From JACVRW01 sp963733885 (GTDB lineage: Bacteria; Actinomycetota; Thermoleophilia; Solirubrobacterales; Thermoleophilaceae), in contig CAVTES010000009.1 of NCBI GenBank assembly GCA_963733885.1, positions 62,001-126,000 on the forward strand: 64,000 nt of DNA, read 5' to 3'. Of this stretch, positions 51,023 through 59,711 are shown one piece after another. The notes beneath the pieces are model-generated. The model had not been told where the DNA came from. It saw only the letters and a list, made by a program, of their open reading frames with translations, and did no database searches. How positions within the stretch are numbered: position 1 is the stretch's first letter; each line of letters opens with the position of its first letter. A program made the position numbers and the translations under genes.

Positions 51023-51532
51023 ATGAAGCGCGTCTACCTGCTGCGTCACGCCAAGTCGAGTTGGAAGGACGGCTCGCTACCCGACCGCGAGCGCCCCTTG
51101 GCGGGGCGGGGGAAGCGGGGGGCGAAGGCCATGGCCCGCCACCTCGAGGCGGAGCGGATCCGACCGGATCTCGTGCTGTGCTCGTCCGCGCGCCGGACCC
51201 GCGAGACGCTCGAGCTCGTCAAGGGCGCGTGGGGCGATGGGGTTGAGACCAAGGTCGACGAGGCGCTCTACGGTGCGAGCGAACCGGAGCTGCTCGCGCA
51301 CCTCAAGGCGCTCCCCGAGGAAGTGGGCTCGGTCATGCTGATCGGGCACAATCCCGGGCTCGAGGACCTCGCGCTCGCGCTTGCCTCCGACGGAGCGGGG
51401 CTCGCGCGCATGAGAGAGAAGTACCCGACCGCGGCCCTCGCGACGATCGACCTGCCGGCCAAGCGATGGAGCACCGTCCGGCGGCGCAGCGGCGAGCTGG
51501 TCGGCTTCGTCGGGCCGAAAGACCTCGAGTAG
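51023..51532 (+). CDS. SixA-type histidine phosphatase
   Basis: A 169-residue histidine phosphatase: MKRVYLLRHAKSSWKDG with the catalytic RHA, ADLVLCSSARRTRE-type strand (here PDLVLCSSARRTRETLE) and MLIGHNPGLEDLALALASD with the second His. SixA-like enzymes dephosphorylate phospho-His on signalling or PTS-type proteins. It is divergent from the CHAD gene with a 29-bp gap that must hold both promoters. A GATACC hexamer lies 6 nt before the ATG. Confidence 0.88.
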   Translation: MKRVYLLRHAKSSWKDGSLPDRERPLAGRGKRGAKAMARHLEAERIRPDLVLCSSARRTRETLELVKGAWGDGVETKVDEALYGASEPELLAHLKALPEEVGSVMLIGHNPGLEDLALALASDGAGLARMREKYPTAALATIDLPAKRWSTVRRRSGELVGFVGPKDLE

Positions 51533-51588
51533 TGCGGGGCAGTGACGGAGCTGGTTTGGATCGGCCCAGTCTGGTAATAGCTCCGGGG

Positions 51589-51624
51589 ATGTTGAACGCG
51601 ATCAGCGAGGAGGGCTCGGGATGA
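51589..51624 (+). other. Short upstream frame coupled to 51621
   Basis: An 11-codon frame (MLNAISEEGSG) starts 8 nt after TAATAG and ends TGA overlapping the next ATG (ATGA). Its last codons contain the AGGAGGG that serves as Shine-Dalgarno for the next gene. It may be a translated leader or a chance frame. Confidence 0.3.
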
Positions 51625-51965
51625 GCCAGAGCGAGGAAAGTGCCGCCGACAAGGTGAGCGAGACCACGAGCGCGGCCGGCCAGACGGACGGACCGGCGGT
51701 GGGCGGGAACGGCGAGCCGGTCGTCCAGGAGACCGAGGACCAGGGCGGTGGCGGCAAGGGCAAGGCGGCGGCCGTTGTGGCCGGTGCCGGGGCGGCGGTT
51801 GCCGGGATCGCCGGCGGGATCGCGGTCGCGGCGCGCGACTCGCGTCGCCGGGTGCTGGGCGTGCCGGTCGGCAAGCAGAACCGCGTCCAGCGGACCGCGA
51901 GCACCGTCGTCGACAAGGCGAAGGAGCCGGCGCAGAAGCTGGGCTCGCGCTTCTCGAGGGACTGA
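51621..51965 (+). CDS. Small hypothetical protein with central hydrophobic segment
   Basis: A 114-residue protein. The N-terminal 45 residues are acidic and low-complexity (DKVSETTSAAGQTDGPAVGG). A Gly/Ala-rich hydrophobic segment follows (AAAVVAGAGAAVAGIAGGIA), then a basic C-terminus (GVPVGKQNRVQRTASTVVDK). It could be a single-span membrane or membrane-associated protein. AGGAGGG precedes the ATG. No family recognised. Confidence 0.6.
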   Translation: MSQSEESAADKVSETTSAAGQTDGPAVGGNGEPVVQETEDQGGGGKGKAAAVVAGAGAAVAGIAGGIAVAARDSRRRVLGVPVGKQNRVQRTASTVVDKAKEPAQKLGSRFSRD

Positions 51966-51991
51966 GCCGCGGCAAGCGGAGCGCCGCGGGC

Positions 51992-51997
51992 CATAAT
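51992..51997 (+). promoter_or_regulatory. Candidate -10 for nucleotidyltransferase gene
   Basis: CATAAT ends 7 nt before the GTG at 52005; no Shine-Dalgarno is present. Confidence 0.4.
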
Positions 51998-52004
51998 CCC
52001 GCCC

Positions 52005-52721
52005 GTGAGCACTCCGAGCGTCGTCATCCTCTGCGGCGGCCGTGGCACTCGGCTCCGCGAGCAAACCGAGACGATCCCGAAGCCGCTCGTCGAGATCGGG
52101 GGGCGGCCGATCCTCTGGCACGTCATCCGCATCTACGCGGAGCAGGGGTTCGAGCGCTTCGTGCTCTGCACCGGCCACAAGGGTGAGCTGATCCAGGCGT
52201 TCGTCGAGAACGACGGGCTTCCCCAGGGCCTCGAGGTCGACTGCATGCCGACGGGAGAGGAGACCCCGACCGGCGGGCGGATCGCCCGGGTTGCGGACCG
52301 CCTACGCGGCGAGTGCTTCTGCGTCACGTACGCGGACGGCGTCGCCGACATCGACCTCGCGGAGCTGCTCGAGTTCCACCGGAGCCACGGTGCCCTCGCC
52401 ACCATGACGGTCGTCCAGCCGGAGCTCCAGTTCGGCGTAGCCGAGTTGAACGGCGATGGCCACGTCCGGGGGTTCACCGAGAAGCCCCGCTACGACGGCT
52501 GGGTCAACGGCGGGTTCTTCTGCTTCGAGCCGGAGGCGCTCGACTACATCGGACCGGATTCCGTGCTCGAGCGCGACTCGCTGGAGCGGCTCACGGCCGA
52601 CGGCCAGCTCCGCGCGTTCCGCCATAGGGGCTTCTGGGACTGCATGGACACCTACAAGGACGCGGTCCTTCTGAACGACCTCTGGGCCGAGGGAAGGGCC
52701 CCCTGGAAGGTCTGGTCCTGA
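52005..52721 (+). CDS. Glucose-1-phosphate cytidylyltransferase-like nucleotidyltransferase
   Basis: A 238-residue sugar-phosphate nucleotidyltransferase. VVILCGGRGTRLREQTETIP and KPLVEIGGRPILWHVIRIY form the nucleotide-binding site. YADGVADIDLAELLEFH, NGGFFCFEPEALDYIG and GFWDCMDTYKDAVLLNDLW match RfbF-type enzymes (CTP plus glucose-1-phosphate gives CDP-glucose). It starts at a GTG, likely leaderless. No neighbouring CDP-sugar genes (RfbG, RfbH) are present, so the product's fate is unclear; an RpiR regulator follows. Confidence 0.85.
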   Translation: MSTPSVVILCGGRGTRLREQTETIPKPLVEIGGRPILWHVIRIYAEQGFERFVLCTGHKGELIQAFVENDGLPQGLEVDCMPTGEETPTGGRIARVADRLRGECFCVTYADGVADIDLAELLEFHRSHGALATMTVVQPELQFGVAELNGDGHVRGFTEKPRYDGWVNGGFFCFEPEALDYIGPDSVLERDSLERLTADGQLRAFRHRGFWDCMDTYKDAVLLNDLWAEGRAPWKVWS

Positions 52722-52755
52722 AGGAACTTCACGCGCTCCGGCGAAAACCGGGGCC

Positions 52756-53607
52756 GTGACGCGAACGGGCACGACAGCACTCACGCTTTCCGACGAGATC
52801 CGCCAGCGCTTCGACGAATTCTCCCGCTCGCAGAAGGACGTCGGCCAGTACATAGTCGACCACCTCGAGGAGGCCGCGTTCCACACCGCGGAGGAGCTGG
52901 CCCGGCGCGCCAACACCTCGAGCTCGACAGTCGTGCGGTTCGCCCAGGCGCTCGGCTTCGAGGGTTTTCCGGAGCTCCAGTCGGCGGCCCGCGACGAATA
53001 CCGCCGGGCGCGCGAGAGCGGCGCCGGCGGCAGCGACCTGTCGAGCACGCCGCTCTTCCCGATCGACCAGACCGAGTTCGAGGCCGCGCTCGCCGCAGAC
53101 CACTCGAACGTCGTCGACACTGCGCGCAGGGTCGACCGCGACGAGGTGGCGGCGGCGATCGACCTCGTCTCCCACGCCGACCGGATCGTGCTCTGCGGCA
53201 CGGACCAGATGGCCTTCTTCGCGAGCTACCTCCGGCACCTCCTGATGCTGCTCGACCTGCGCGCCGAGGTGGTGGCCTCGCCGAGCCAGGAGAACCTCGC
53301 GAAGCTCGGCCGCGTGAACGACAAAACCGTGATGATCGGCTTCTCCGCCGGCCGGCCGCACCCGCTCGTGGTCCGCGCGATGAAGCTCGGCCGCAACCGC
53401 AACGCCGCGACGATCGCGATCGCCGACGCCACCCTCTCCGAGGTGGCGAAGCTGGCCGACCACCGGCTCTACTACTCGTCGAACAGCCCCGCCTTCGTCC
53501 GCTCGCATGCCGCCCTGCTCGGCCTGATCCAGGCGCTCGCCTACGGCGTGTACGCGATGGACGAGCCGGCCTACGCGGATCGCATCAAGGCGTTTCGCCT
53601 GAAGTAG
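52756..53607 (+). CDS. MurR/RpiR family transcriptional regulator
   Basis: A 283-residue regulator. The N-terminal HTH_6 domain has KDVGQYIVDHLEEAAFHTAE, ELARRANTSSSTVVRFAQAL and GFEGFPELQSA. The C-terminal SIS domain has RIVLCGTDQMAFFASYLRH, VMIGFSAGRPHPLVVRAM and ATIAIADATLSEVAKLADH, which bind phosphosugars. RpiR factors control sugar catabolism; the likely ligand is a sugar phosphate. It follows the cytidylyltransferase by 34 nt in the same orientation. The start is a GTG. Confidence 0.88.
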   Translation: MTRTGTTALTLSDEIRQRFDEFSRSQKDVGQYIVDHLEEAAFHTAEELARRANTSSSTVVRFAQALGFEGFPELQSAARDEYRRARESGAGGSDLSSTPLFPIDQTEFEAALAADHSNVVDTARRVDRDEVAAAIDLVSHADRIVLCGTDQMAFFASYLRHLLMLLDLRAEVVASPSQENLAKLGRVNDKTVMIGFSAGRPHPLVVRAMKLGRNRNAATIAIADATLSEVAKLADHRLYYSSNSPAFVRSHAALLGLIQALAYGVYAMDEPAYADRIKAFRLK

Positions 53608-53660
53608 GCGCTTTCGCGATCTAGCCGCCGCCGCTGGTCGGAAGTAGGCTTCGCGGCCTC

Positions 53661-55609
53661 GTGAGGGGGAAGGGAGTCCTGGTCGCCGCCGTGGCCGCGG
53701 CGCTTCTGTTGCGATGGCTGCGCCGGCCGCCGCGCAGCGCGGCTGCGATCCGCTCGACCCGGCGCACTGCCTGCTGCCCTGGCCGAACGACCACTTCCGC
53801 AAGAACGGCAGGCTCGCCCTGCGCACCGACGCGATGCCCCGAAACGTGGACGGCGAGCCGGTGCGCACCGGCCCCTACAACCGCTCGGACGGGTTCAGCC
53901 CCGGCCAGATCATCGTGACCCGCGTGCCGGGGCTCGATCTCCGCCGCAGCCGCGCAGTGCCGGTGACGAACATGGCGCAGGCGTTCGCGCGGAACGCGCC
54001 GATCGTCGTGATCGACGCGAAGACAGGCGAGCGCCAGCTGATCTGGGCCGAGCTCGACTCGCAGGCCGAGCGGCCGAGCGAGCGCACGCTCCTCATCCAC
54101 CCGGGCGCAAACTGGCGGGAGGGCCGGCGTTACATCGTCGCGCTGCGCAACATGAGGGACCGGCGCGGCCGCCTACTCACCGCCCGGCGCCATTTCCGCC
54201 AGTTCCGGAACGGTCGGGCGCGCGGACGCCGCGCGCGCCACTTCGAGGACATCTTCAGCCGCCTCGAGCGGTCGGGCATCCGCCGCGGCGACCTCTACCT
54301 CGCCTGGGACTTCACCGTGGCGAGCCGCCACTCGCTCTCGGGACGCCTGCTCTCGATCCGCGATCGCGCTTTCGCCGAGCTGGGGGACCGCAACCTGCGG
54401 GATCTGAGGGTCGAGGGGTCGGCCCCACCGTTCACCGTCACCGGCACCCAGGACATGGGCGACGTGACGCGCGTGGACGGAACCTTCACCATCCCGTGCT
54501 TCCTCAACCGGCCCGGATGCCCACCTGGCGCGCGCTTCAGCTTGAACGACAGTGGGCTGCCGGTGCGCAGCGCGGGCAACGTCCAGCAGGAGCGCTTCAT
54601 CTGCCTGGTGCCGGAGAACGGCACGAACGGCCGGGCGCTCATCTTCGGCCACGGCCTGTTCGGAGGCGCCGAGGCCCTGCTGGGCCTCGCGCCGCAGGCG
54701 GCGGCGAGCAACTTCGTCGCTTGCGCCACGGATTGGTCCGGCATGGCGAGCGAGGACCTTCCGACCGCGTTCTCGCTCAGCGAGAACCTGTCGCGCTTCC
54801 GAAGGCTGACCGACCGCACCCAGCAGGGATTCCTCAACTTCCTGTTCCTGGGGAGGCTGATGGTGCACCCGCAGGGCCTGGCCTCTCGGCCGGAGTTCGC
54901 GGGAAGGATCGACACGCGCCGGCTGTTCTTCTCAGGCGTGAGCCAGGGCGGCATCCTCGGCGGGGCCCTCACCGCCGTGGCGCCCGACTTCCAGCGGGCG
55001 GCCCTGATCGTGCCGGCTATGAACTTCAGCCTGCTGATCAGCCGAGCGACCCCGTTCGCGCCCTTCCAGGAGGTGCTCTACGAGAGCTACAAGGGCGGCG
55101 TGGAGCGGGCGCTACTGGCTTCGATGACCCAGATCCTCTGGGACCGCAGCGATGCGAACGGCTACGCCTGGCACATGACGCGCAACCCCTACCCGAACAC
55201 GCCGCGCCACACCGTGCTGCTGCACGAGGCGTTCGGCGACCACCAGGTGGCGAACGTGGCCACGGAGGTCGAGGCCCGGGTGATCGGCGCGCGGCTGCGC
55301 GCTCCTGCGCTCGACCCGGGCCGAAGCCGCGACGAGCGGCCGTACTACGGCATCCGGCGCATCCCCGGGCTGCCCTGGAGCGGCAACGCCCTGGTTGTGT
55401 TCGACATCGGCCCGGAGCGGGGCGACCTCGGCACACCGCCGCCACCGATCGGGAACGTGCCCCCTGAGGTCGGGGTGGACCCGCATGCGCGCACCGGCTT
55501 CGAGCCGGCGGCGACTGCCCAGTTCTCCGAGTTCCTCAAGCTTGACGGAGCGTTCGTGGACACCTGCGGCGGCCGGCCCTGCTACGCGGCCGGCTGGACC
55601 GGGCCGTAA
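53661..55609 (+). CDS. Exported large hydrolase-like protein (frameshift in signal peptide)
   Basis: About 649 residues. A GTG at 53661 begins a typical signal peptide (GKGVLVAAVAAALLL). One base appears to be missing near 53711, after which MAAPAAAQRGCDPLDPAHCL continues to the end. The mature protein contains ALIFGHGLFGGAEALLGLAP, LFFSGVSQGGILGGALTAVA with a GxSxG-type nucleophile, and TVLLHEAFGDHQVAN with a late His: an alpha/beta-hydrolase-like C-terminal half. The N-terminal half is lineage-specific. If the shift is real, translation could start at ATG 53714 without export. Confidence 0.75.
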
Positions 55610-55655
55610 GCCGCTACTCTCGCCGCTCAGTCAACCTCAGGGGGGTGTCTTGGTA

Positions 55656-57068
55656 GTGCCACGCAGTTTCCTCGCGCTCGTCGCAGCGCTCATCCTTGTC
55701 TTGTCGCTCGCCGCTCCCGCCGCCTCGTATTCGCCCGGCGCGCCGGGCGCGGGAGACCCGTACTACCGGTTTGCCGGCAACGGCGGGTACGACGTCTCCC
55801 ACTACGACCTCGAGCTGAGCTATGACCGCGGCCCGAACACCCTGGTGGGCGAGGCCGAGATCGAGGCCAGGGCAACGCAGGACCTCAGCCGCTTCAACCT
55901 CGACCTGCGCCCGTTCATGGTCGTGTCGAGCGTCGAGGTGAAGGGCTCGCGGGCGACCTTCGCGCGCGAGCTCGATCACGAGCTTGTCATCACGCCGCGC
56001 AAGGGAATCGACCGCGGCAAGAAGTTCAGGGTTGAGGTCGAGTACTCCGGCACCCCGGAGCCCGTTGTCGACCCCGATCACTCGATCGAGGGCTGGGTCC
56101 CCACCCACGACGGCGCGTTCGTCGTGAACGAGCCGCAGGGCTCGCCGGGCTGGTACCCCGTGAACGACACCCCGAAGGACAAGGCCACCTACGACTTCGA
56201 GATCACGGTGCCGGCAGGGCTCGAGGCGATCGCGAACGGCGTCCTCGATGGCGTCAAGACCAAGCGGGGCCGGACGACCTGGGAGTGGGAGGAGCGCGAC
56301 CCGATGGCGCCCTACCTGGCGACCGCGACGAACGGCGAGTTCGAGACCCGCTTCGGCAGGATCCTCGGCGGCCTGCGCGAGTACAACGCGGTCGACCCGA
56401 CCACCCGGCGCTCGACGTCGCCAACGGCGCCGCCAGAGCCCCAGCTCGCGTGGGAGCGCATCGAGTCCACCCAGCCGACGGCCGTGCAGCTCTTCAGCGA
56501 GCTTTACGGCCCGTACCCGTTCGACGCGATCGGCGCGATCGTGGACTACGCGCCGAACGTCTTCTACCACCTCGAGTCACAGGGGAAGGCGAACTACTGG
56601 GTGGTGCCGGGCGTGTCGACGATCGTGCACGAGATCGCGCACCAGTGGTTCGGGAACGCGGTCACGCCCGAGCAGTGGCCCGACATCTGGCTCAACGAGG
56701 GCTTCGCCCGCTGGTCCGAGTGGATCTTCACGGAGAAGACGGGTGGCACGACCGCCCAGGCGCAGTTCGACAGCATCTACGCGAGCTGGCCTGCCTCCCT
56801 GAACACGCCGCCTGGCGACGTGGGCGGTCCGGAGAACCTGTTCGCGACGACGGTGTACACCCGTGGCGCCCTGACCCTCCAGGCGCTCCGCCAGAAGATC
56901 GGCGAGGAGCCCTTCTTCCGGACGATGCGGACCTGGTACGCCACCTACAAGTACGGCAACGCAACCACGGCCGACTTCGGCGAGGTCGCGGAACGCGCGT
57001 CAGGCCAGCAGCTGGACGAGTTCTTCCGGGTCTGGATCTACGAGCCTGGGAAGCCGACGAGCTGGTAG
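55656..57068 (+). CDS. M1-family metallopeptidase, exported
   Basis: About 470 residues with a signal peptide (FLALVAALILVLSLAAPAAS). The M1 zinc motif is VHEIAHQWFGNAVTPEQW followed 18 residues later by the second Glu in WLNEGFARWSEWIF. The GxMEN exopeptidase loop is replaced by HLESQGKANYW, seen in some actinobacterial members. The N-terminal domain (YDVSHYDLELSYDRG) is the usual M1 saddle. It lacks the C-terminal HEAT domain of longer aminopeptidases. Start at GTG 55656, with TTG 55650 an alternative. Confidence 0.88.
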   Translation: MPRSFLALVAALILVLSLAAPAASYSPGAPGAGDPYYRFAGNGGYDVSHYDLELSYDRGPNTLVGEAEIEARATQDLSRFNLDLRPFMVVSSVEVKGSRATFARELDHELVITPRKGIDRGKKFRVEVEYSGTPEPVVDPDHSIEGWVPTHDGAFVVNEPQGSPGWYPVNDTPKDKATYDFEITVPAGLEAIANGVLDGVKTKRGRTTWEWEERDPMAPYLATATNGEFETRFGRILGGLREYNAVDPTTRRSTSPTAPPEPQLAWERIESTQPTAVQLFSELYGPYPFDAIGAIVDYAPNVFYHLESQGKANYWVVPGVSTIVHEIAHQWFGNAVTPEQWPDIWLNEGFARWSEWIFTEKTGGTTAQAQFDSIYASWPASLNTPPGDVGGPENLFATTVYTRGALTLQALRQKIGEEPFFRTMRTWYATYKYGNATTADFGEVAERASGQQLDEFFRVWIYEPGKPTSW

Positions 57069-57080
57069 AGAAGCAGGGAT

Positions 57081-57116
57081 ACCCGCCGGCCTCCGGGGCA
57101 TCGGAGACCGGCGGGT
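57081..57116. terminator. Hairpin between M1 peptidase and pdxS
   Basis: A 9-bp outer stem (ACCCGCCGG/CCGGCGGGT) and a 5-bp inner stem (CTCCG/CGGAG) around a 6-nt loop, with one mismatch between them. It ends 14 nt before the pdxS ATG and so overlaps the pdxS promoter region. It probably terminates the peptidase transcript; an attenuator role is possible. Confidence 0.6.
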
Positions 57117-57122
57117 TATCCT
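57117..57122 (+). promoter_or_regulatory. Candidate -10 for leaderless pdxS
   Basis: TATCCT ends 8 nt before the pdxS ATG; there is no Shine-Dalgarno. Confidence 0.4.
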
Positions 57123-57130
57123 GGGTGGCG

Positions 57131-58015
57131 ATGGAGACAGGCACCTTCCGAGTCAAGTCAGGCCTCGCCGAGATGCTCAAGGGCGGCGTGATCATGGACG
57201 TGGTCAATGCCGACCAGGCGAGGATCGCCGAGGACGCGGGTGCCGCGGCCGTGATGGCCCTGGAGCGCGTGCCCGCCGACATCCGGGCCGCCGGCGGAGT
57301 GGCGCGCATGGCCGACCCGACCAAGGTCGCCGAGATCCAGGAGGCGGTCACGATCCCAGTGATGGCGAAAGCCCGCATCGGGCACTTCGTCGAGGCCCAG
57401 GTGCTGGAGGCGCTCGAGGTCGACTACGTCGACGAGTCGGAGGTGCTGACCCCGGCCGACGAGGCCCACCACATCGACAAGTGGGCGTTCAAGATCCCAT
57501 TCGTCTGCGGCGCCACCAACCTTGGGGAGGCGCTGCGGCGGATCGCCGAGGGCGCCGCGATGATTCGCTCCAAAGGCGAGGCGGGCACCGGCAACGTGGT
57601 CGAGGCGGTGCGCCACATCCGCCTGATCACCGGCGAGATCCGCCGCCTCCAGGGGCTCAGCGCGATGGAGCTGCCCACGGCCGCGAAGGAGCTCGGCGCG
57701 CCGCTCGATCTCGTGAAGGACGTGGCCGAGCGGGGGCGCCTGCCGGTGGTGCTGTTCTGCGCGGGCGGGATCGCCACGCCCGCCGATGCCGCGCTGATGA
57801 TGCAGCTCGGGGCCGAGGGCAACTTCGTCGGCTCCGGCATCTTCAAGTCGTCCGATCCCGAGCGCCGCGCCCGCGCGATCGTCGAGGCCACGACCCACTA
57901 CGACGATCCCGAGCGCGTGGCCGCCGCCTCGCGCGAGCTCGGCGAGGCGATGCCGGGCATCGAGATCGCCACGCTCGAAGCCGACGGCGGCCTCCTCCAG
58001 AAGCGCGGTTGGTGA
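57131..58015 (+). CDS. pdxS: Pyridoxal 5'-phosphate synthase lyase subunit PdxS
   Basis: A 294-residue (beta/alpha)8 enzyme with near-invariant sequence: VKSGLAEMLKGGVIMDVVNA, QARIAEDAGAAAVMALERVP (Lys and Asp of the ribose-phosphate site), RMADPTKVAEIQEAVTIPVM, AKARIGHFVEAQVLEALEVD, and CGATNLGEALRRIAEGAAMI. With PdxT it makes PLP from ribose 5-phosphate, glyceraldehyde 3-phosphate and ammonia. The TGA overlaps the GTG of pdxT (GTGA). No Shine-Dalgarno but a TATCCT 8 nt upstream. Confidence 0.97.
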   Translation: METGTFRVKSGLAEMLKGGVIMDVVNADQARIAEDAGAAAVMALERVPADIRAAGGVARMADPTKVAEIQEAVTIPVMAKARIGHFVEAQVLEALEVDYVDESEVLTPADEAHHIDKWAFKIPFVCGATNLGEALRRIAEGAAMIRSKGEAGTGNVVEAVRHIRLITGEIRRLQGLSAMELPTAAKELGAPLDLVKDVAERGRLPVVLFCAGGIATPADAALMMQLGAEGNFVGSGIFKSSDPERRARAIVEATTHYDDPERVAAASRELGEAMPGIEIATLEADGGLLQKRGW

Positions 58016-58611
58016 AGCGGAACGCTCCGGTCCGGGCCGAGCCCGGCCCCTCGCGCACGGCCCAACCCGTCATCGGCATCCTCGCCCTCCAGGGCGACTT
58101 CGAGGCACACGCGAAGGTGCTCACCGAGCTCGGCGCCAAAGCGCGCCCCGTGCGAGTGCCCGACGACCTCGACGGGCTCGATGGGCTGGTGATCCCCGGC
58201 GGCGAGTCGACCACGATGACGCTCGGCATCGAGCGCGAGGGGCTCGCCGAGCCGCTGCGCGAGTTCGTTCGGAGCGGGCGGCCGACGCTCGGCACCTGCG
58301 CCGGGCTGATCATGCTCGACCGGGACCACCTCGGCCTGCTCGACGCGAGCGTGCGCCGCAACGCCTTCGGGCGCCAGCTGAACTCGTTCGAGGCGTCGCT
58401 GGACTTCGAGGGAGCTCCGCTCTCCGCCGTCTTCATCCGGGCGCCCTGGGTCGAGGAGCACGGCGACGCCGTGGAGGTGCTGGCCGAGGTGGACGGCCAC
58501 CCGGTGGCCGTTCGGCAGGGGAATATCCTTGCCGTGGCCTTCCATCCTGAACTCACGGACGAGCGCCGACTGCACCGCTGGCTGCTCGAGTATGCAGGGG
58601 TGACCGCATGA
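58012..58611 (+). CDS. pdxT: Pyridoxal 5'-phosphate synthase glutaminase subunit PdxT
   Basis: A 199-residue class I glutaminase: GILALQGDFEAHAKVLTELG, LVIPGGESTTM, GTCAGLIML with the catalytic Cys, and AVAFHPELTDERRLHRWLL with the His-Glu pair. It supplies ammonia to PdxS. The first 20 residues before the core look like an extension from the GTG; a start further in is possible but would break the overlap with pdxS. Its end overlaps the M29 peptidase start by 4 nt. Confidence 0.95.
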   Translation: MKRNAPVRAEPGPSRTAQPVIGILALQGDFEAHAKVLTELGAKARPVRVPDDLDGLDGLVIPGGESTTMTLGIEREGLAEPLREFVRSGRPTLGTCAGLIMLDRDHLGLLDASVRRNAFGRQLNSFEASLDFEGAPLSAVFIRAPWVEEHGDAVEVLAEVDGHPVAVRQGNILAVAFHPELTDERRLHRWLLEYAGVTA

Positions 58612-59711
58612 GAGACAGCCGCGCCGAGGCGCTCGCACAGATCCTGGTTCGCTACTCGACCAGGGTCGCCGAGGGCGACGTCTGCGTGATCCAGTCCACC
58701 ACCGCCGCCGAGGCCCTGGTGCAGGCGGTATACGAGGAGGTGCTGCGCGCCGGCGGGCTGCCCGTCATGCAGCTCACAACCGACGGGGCCCAGGCCGCCT
58801 TCTACGACCTCGCGGGCGACGCCCAGCTCGACTGGGTGCCGCCCACCTCCGAGTGGGCTGCGGAGAAGGCCGACGTGCGCATCGCGATCATGGCCGACGT
58901 GAACCCGCGGGAGCTCTCTCGCGCGGACCCCAAGAAGCAGGCGCGCGTCCAGAAGGCCCGCCAGGGGCTGATGCAGACCACGATGAAGCGCTCGGCCGAC
59001 GGCGAACACCGCTGGGCGCTCACGCTCTTCCCGACGCACGCGTACGCGAGCGAGGCCGGGATGGCGCTCCGCGACTACGAGGACTTCTACTACGCCGCCT
59101 GCCTCGCCACCGATGGCGAGCCCGTCACCGCCTGGCAGCGCCAGTCCAGCGAGGTCACGCGCCTTGCCGAGTGGATCGAGGGCAAGGAGGAGGTGCGCAT
59201 CACCGCCCCCGACACCGACATGAAGCTCGGCGTGGCGGGGCGACATTGGATCCCCTGCGTCGGCGAGCACAACATGCCGGATGGCGAGTTCTTCACCGGA
59301 CCGGTCGAGGACTCGGCGAACGGCGAGATCGCCTTCTCCTTCCCGGCGAGCTACGGCGGGCGCACCGTGTCCGGCGTGCGCCTGCGGTTCGAGGGCGGGA
59401 AGGTTGTGGACGCCTCGGCCGAGCAGGGCGAGGACTTCCTGATCGAGATGCTCGACACCGACGAGGGCGCCCGGCGGCTGGGCGAGCTCGGGATCGGCAC
59501 CAACTACGGCATCGCCACCGGCACGAAGGAGATCCTGCTCGACGAGAAGATCGGCGGGACGGTGCACATGGCGGTCGGGATGAGCTACCCGGAGACGCGT
59601 GGCGAGAACAGCTCCGCGGTGCACTGGGACATGGTCTGCGACCTGAGGCAGGGCGGCGCGATCACCGTGGACGGCGTCGAGCTGCAGCGGGATGGGAAGT
59701 TCCTGATCTAG
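58608..59711 (+). CDS. M29-family metallo-aminopeptidase
   Basis: A 367-residue M29 (AmpS/AmpT) peptidase. The C-terminal catalytic domain has HNMPDGEFFTGPVEDSANGE (Glu ligand), and GRTVSGVRLRFEGGKVVDAS, ELGIGTNYGI, and a late His-Asp stretch (GTVHMAVGMSYPE and SAVHWDMVCDLR) binding two metals. The family has broad aminopeptidase activity. Its ATG overlaps the pdxT stop (ATGA). Its TAG overlaps the TAG of the convergent glycoside hydrolase in the palindrome CTAG. Confidence 0.9.
   Translation: MRDSRAEALAQILVRYSTRVAEGDVCVIQSTTAAEALVQAVYEEVLRAGGLPVMQLTTDGAQAAFYDLAGDAQLDWVPPTSEWAAEKADVRIAIMADVNPRELSRADPKKQARVQKARQGLMQTTMKRSADGEHRWALTLFPTHAYASEAGMALRDYEDFYYAACLATDGEPVTAWQRQSSEVTRLAEWIEGKEEVRITAPDTDMKLGVAGRHWIPCVGEHNMPDGEFFTGPVEDSANGEIAFSFPASYGGRTVSGVRLRFEGGKVVDASAEQGEDFLIEMLDTDEGARRLGELGIGTNYGIATGTKEILLDEKIGGTVHMAVGMSYPETRGENSSAVHWDMVCDLRQGGAITVDGVELQRDGKFLI

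Noticed and set aside
51589..51624. Leader peptide controlling 51621 as a firm gene
   Set aside because: Only 11 codons and no evidence of conservation; kept as a low-confidence feature.
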